From positions 682,001 to 746,000 of the forward strand of contig NZ_JAQISN010000001.1 in NCBI RefSeq assembly GCF_037450285.1: 64,000 nucleotides of DNA. The letters are read 5' to 3'. The stretch comes from Erwinia sp. SLM-02. GTDB lineage: Bacteria > Pseudomonadota > Gammaproteobacteria > Enterobacterales > Enterobacteriaceae. The first letter of the stretch is position 1. Every line of letters begins with the position of its first letter. The position numbers and the translations under genes are program-made. The notes under the pieces were generated by a model, which saw nothing but the letters and a program-made list of their open reading frames with translations, did not search any database and had not been told where the DNA came from. Shown one piece after another: positions 62,920 through 64,000 of this stretch.

Positions 62920-64000
62920 CTAGTTGACTGAGCGCTGAAATATCTGCTGTTTCAGCCGGGCAATTTCCGGAAGCAATGCCACCAGCAGGCCGACCTGCTG
63001 TAATACCAGCGGTTCTTTGGTGGCATTATCGGCTTCAGTTTGCTGTATCCGCTGCGCGAGGCTGGCCATCATACGCTGCGCTTTGGCCTCATCAACAACG
63101 TCAATATGCAAAATATCATCAACATAGCAGACAGCATCATCCATTAACTGCAGCAGGCCGTCATTTTCCAGCTTCTCACGATGCGCTCCCAGCGCGGAAA
63201 TATAGCTGAGGAATGAATGATTGAGGCACAGCAGCCTGAAAGCCGCTTCACGCAGCGCGCCGTCCGCCTTATTTTCTACCGAAATATTCGAAACTACGGC
63301 AGCCAGCTCCGCGTCACCGTTGTGGGCGTCACGGCGCGCAATGCGGTAATCCAGACGGTTGTCCTTACCCTGGTGGTACTGCACCAGAACCGCATCCAGA
63401 TAGCGGCAGTTTGCATTGAGCGTGCGCTCGGCCACCGAAGGCAGCCTCAGGAAACGCCAGTCCGGCCAGATAAAGGCCACCGCCAGCCAGGCGATGGCGC
63501 AGCCAAGCAGCGTATCGACAATACGCGGCAGCGCCACTTCAAAGCCTTCGCCCAGCAGATTGAAGCACAGCAATACCAGCAGCGTAATAAACATGGTGGC
63601 ATGCGCGTACTGGATTGTGCGGAAGAAGAAGAACAGCACGCCGGTGACGACAATCAGCATCAGCTGCCCTTCAATGGAGGGCACCAGCCACAGGAGGGGC
63701 AGGCCTAGCGCAATTCCCGCCAGCGTGCCGACAATACGCAACGCCAGGCGCCGACGGGTGGCACTGTAGTTAGGCTGGCAGACAAACAGGCTGGTCAACA
63801 GTATCCAGTAACCGTGCTGCAATCCGGTAAACTGAATGAATGCGTAACCGGCGCACAGCAGGAGTGAGAGCCGGACAGCATGGCGAAACAGCGGCGACTC
63901 AGCGCTCATATGGCGGCTCAGCCTGAGGCGGATATCGCTCCAGCCGGTCAACCCCTCACGGGAAAGCGACTGATCGTGGTAATAGCCGCCTTCTGCCAGT
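62920..64000 (-). CDS. yccS: FUSC-family inner-membrane protein YccS, C-terminal part
   Basis: The frame is open to the right edge of the window, so the N-terminal half of this roughly 700-residue protein lies outside. The visible part reads LAEGGYYHDQSLSRE inward. It includes four or five close membrane helices with the FUSC-type QPNYSATRRRLALRIVGTLAG motif, then a cytoplasmic helical tail. It matches E. coli YccS, a putative efflux-type protein of unknown substrate. The in-frame TTG at 63951 is not the real start. Confidence 0.93.
   Translation of the reverse strand, partial: LAEGGYYHDQSLSREGLTGWSDIRLRLSRHMSAESPLFRHAVRLSLLLCAGYAFIQFTGLQHGYWILLTSLFVCQPNYSATRRRLALRIVGTLAGIALGLPLLWLVPSIEGQLMLIVVTGVLFFFFRTIQYAHATMFITLLVLLCFNLLGEGFEVALPRIVDTLLGCAIAWLAVAFIWPDWRFLRLPSVAERTLNANCRYLDAVLVQYHQGKDNRLDYRIARRDAHNGDAELAAVVSNISVENKADGALREAAFRLLCLNHSFLSYISALGAHREKLENDGLLQLMDDAVCYVDDILHIDVVDEAKAQRMMASLAQRIQQTEADNATKEPLVLQQVGLLVALLPEIARLKQQIFQRSVN

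Overview
The window is a stretch of chromosomal backbone from a member of the Enterobacterales. Nearly every gene has a close Escherichia coli counterpart, and the order follows the E. coli segment from ycaD to yccS almost gene by gene. The protein variants and the missing E. coli accessory loci (ycaP, ycaL, the Elf fimbrial cluster) suggest a relative outside Escherichia/Salmonella. Erwiniaceae (Erwinia or Pantoea type) is my best guess, with low confidence. I see no rRNA, tRNA, CRISPR array, insertion sequence, prophage or integron. I recognised no wholly new system.

Layout. 1-7392: the end of the MFS gene ycaD, then the anaerobic formate module read leftward (focA-pflB, pflA) and ycaO. 7693-13241: serC-aroA, cmk, rpsA and ihfB. 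13456-20766: comEC (ycaI), msbA-lpxK, ycaQ, and ycaR-kdsB, mostly envelope and LPS supply. 20904-29951: ycbJ, elyC, and the cmoM-mukF-mukE-mukB operon for tRNA modification and chromosome condensation. 30115-33375: ldtD, mepK and gloC. 33423-39409: aspC, an unrecognised 89-residue gene, an OmpF-type porin, asnS and pncB, all leftward. 39672-45758: pepN, then a leftward sulfonate operon ssuE-ssuD-ssuC-ssuB that lacks ssuA. 46016-56527: pyrD, zapC, ycbX (leftward), rlmL, uup and pqiABC. 56806-64000: rmf, fabA, lonH, matP, ompA, sulA, sxy and the C-terminal part of yccS.

Functional threads. FocA, PflB and PflA make and export formate in fermentation, and an FNR-like box lies upstream of focA. 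LdtD makes and MepK cuts 3-3 peptidoglycan cross-links, and they are neighbours. SsuE and SsuD form a complete FMN reductase/monooxygenase pair, but the transporter lacks its binding protein here. Several E. coli-type control sites can be read directly: a perfect LexA core at sulA, FadR/FabR operators at fabA that run into the lonH stop codon, a start-site-switch leader at pyrD, and an OmpR-like box at ompF.

The items most worth a second look are the missing ssuA, the inserted small coiled-coil/membrane gene beside aspC, and a porin whose loop-3 constriction glutamate is replaced by valine.
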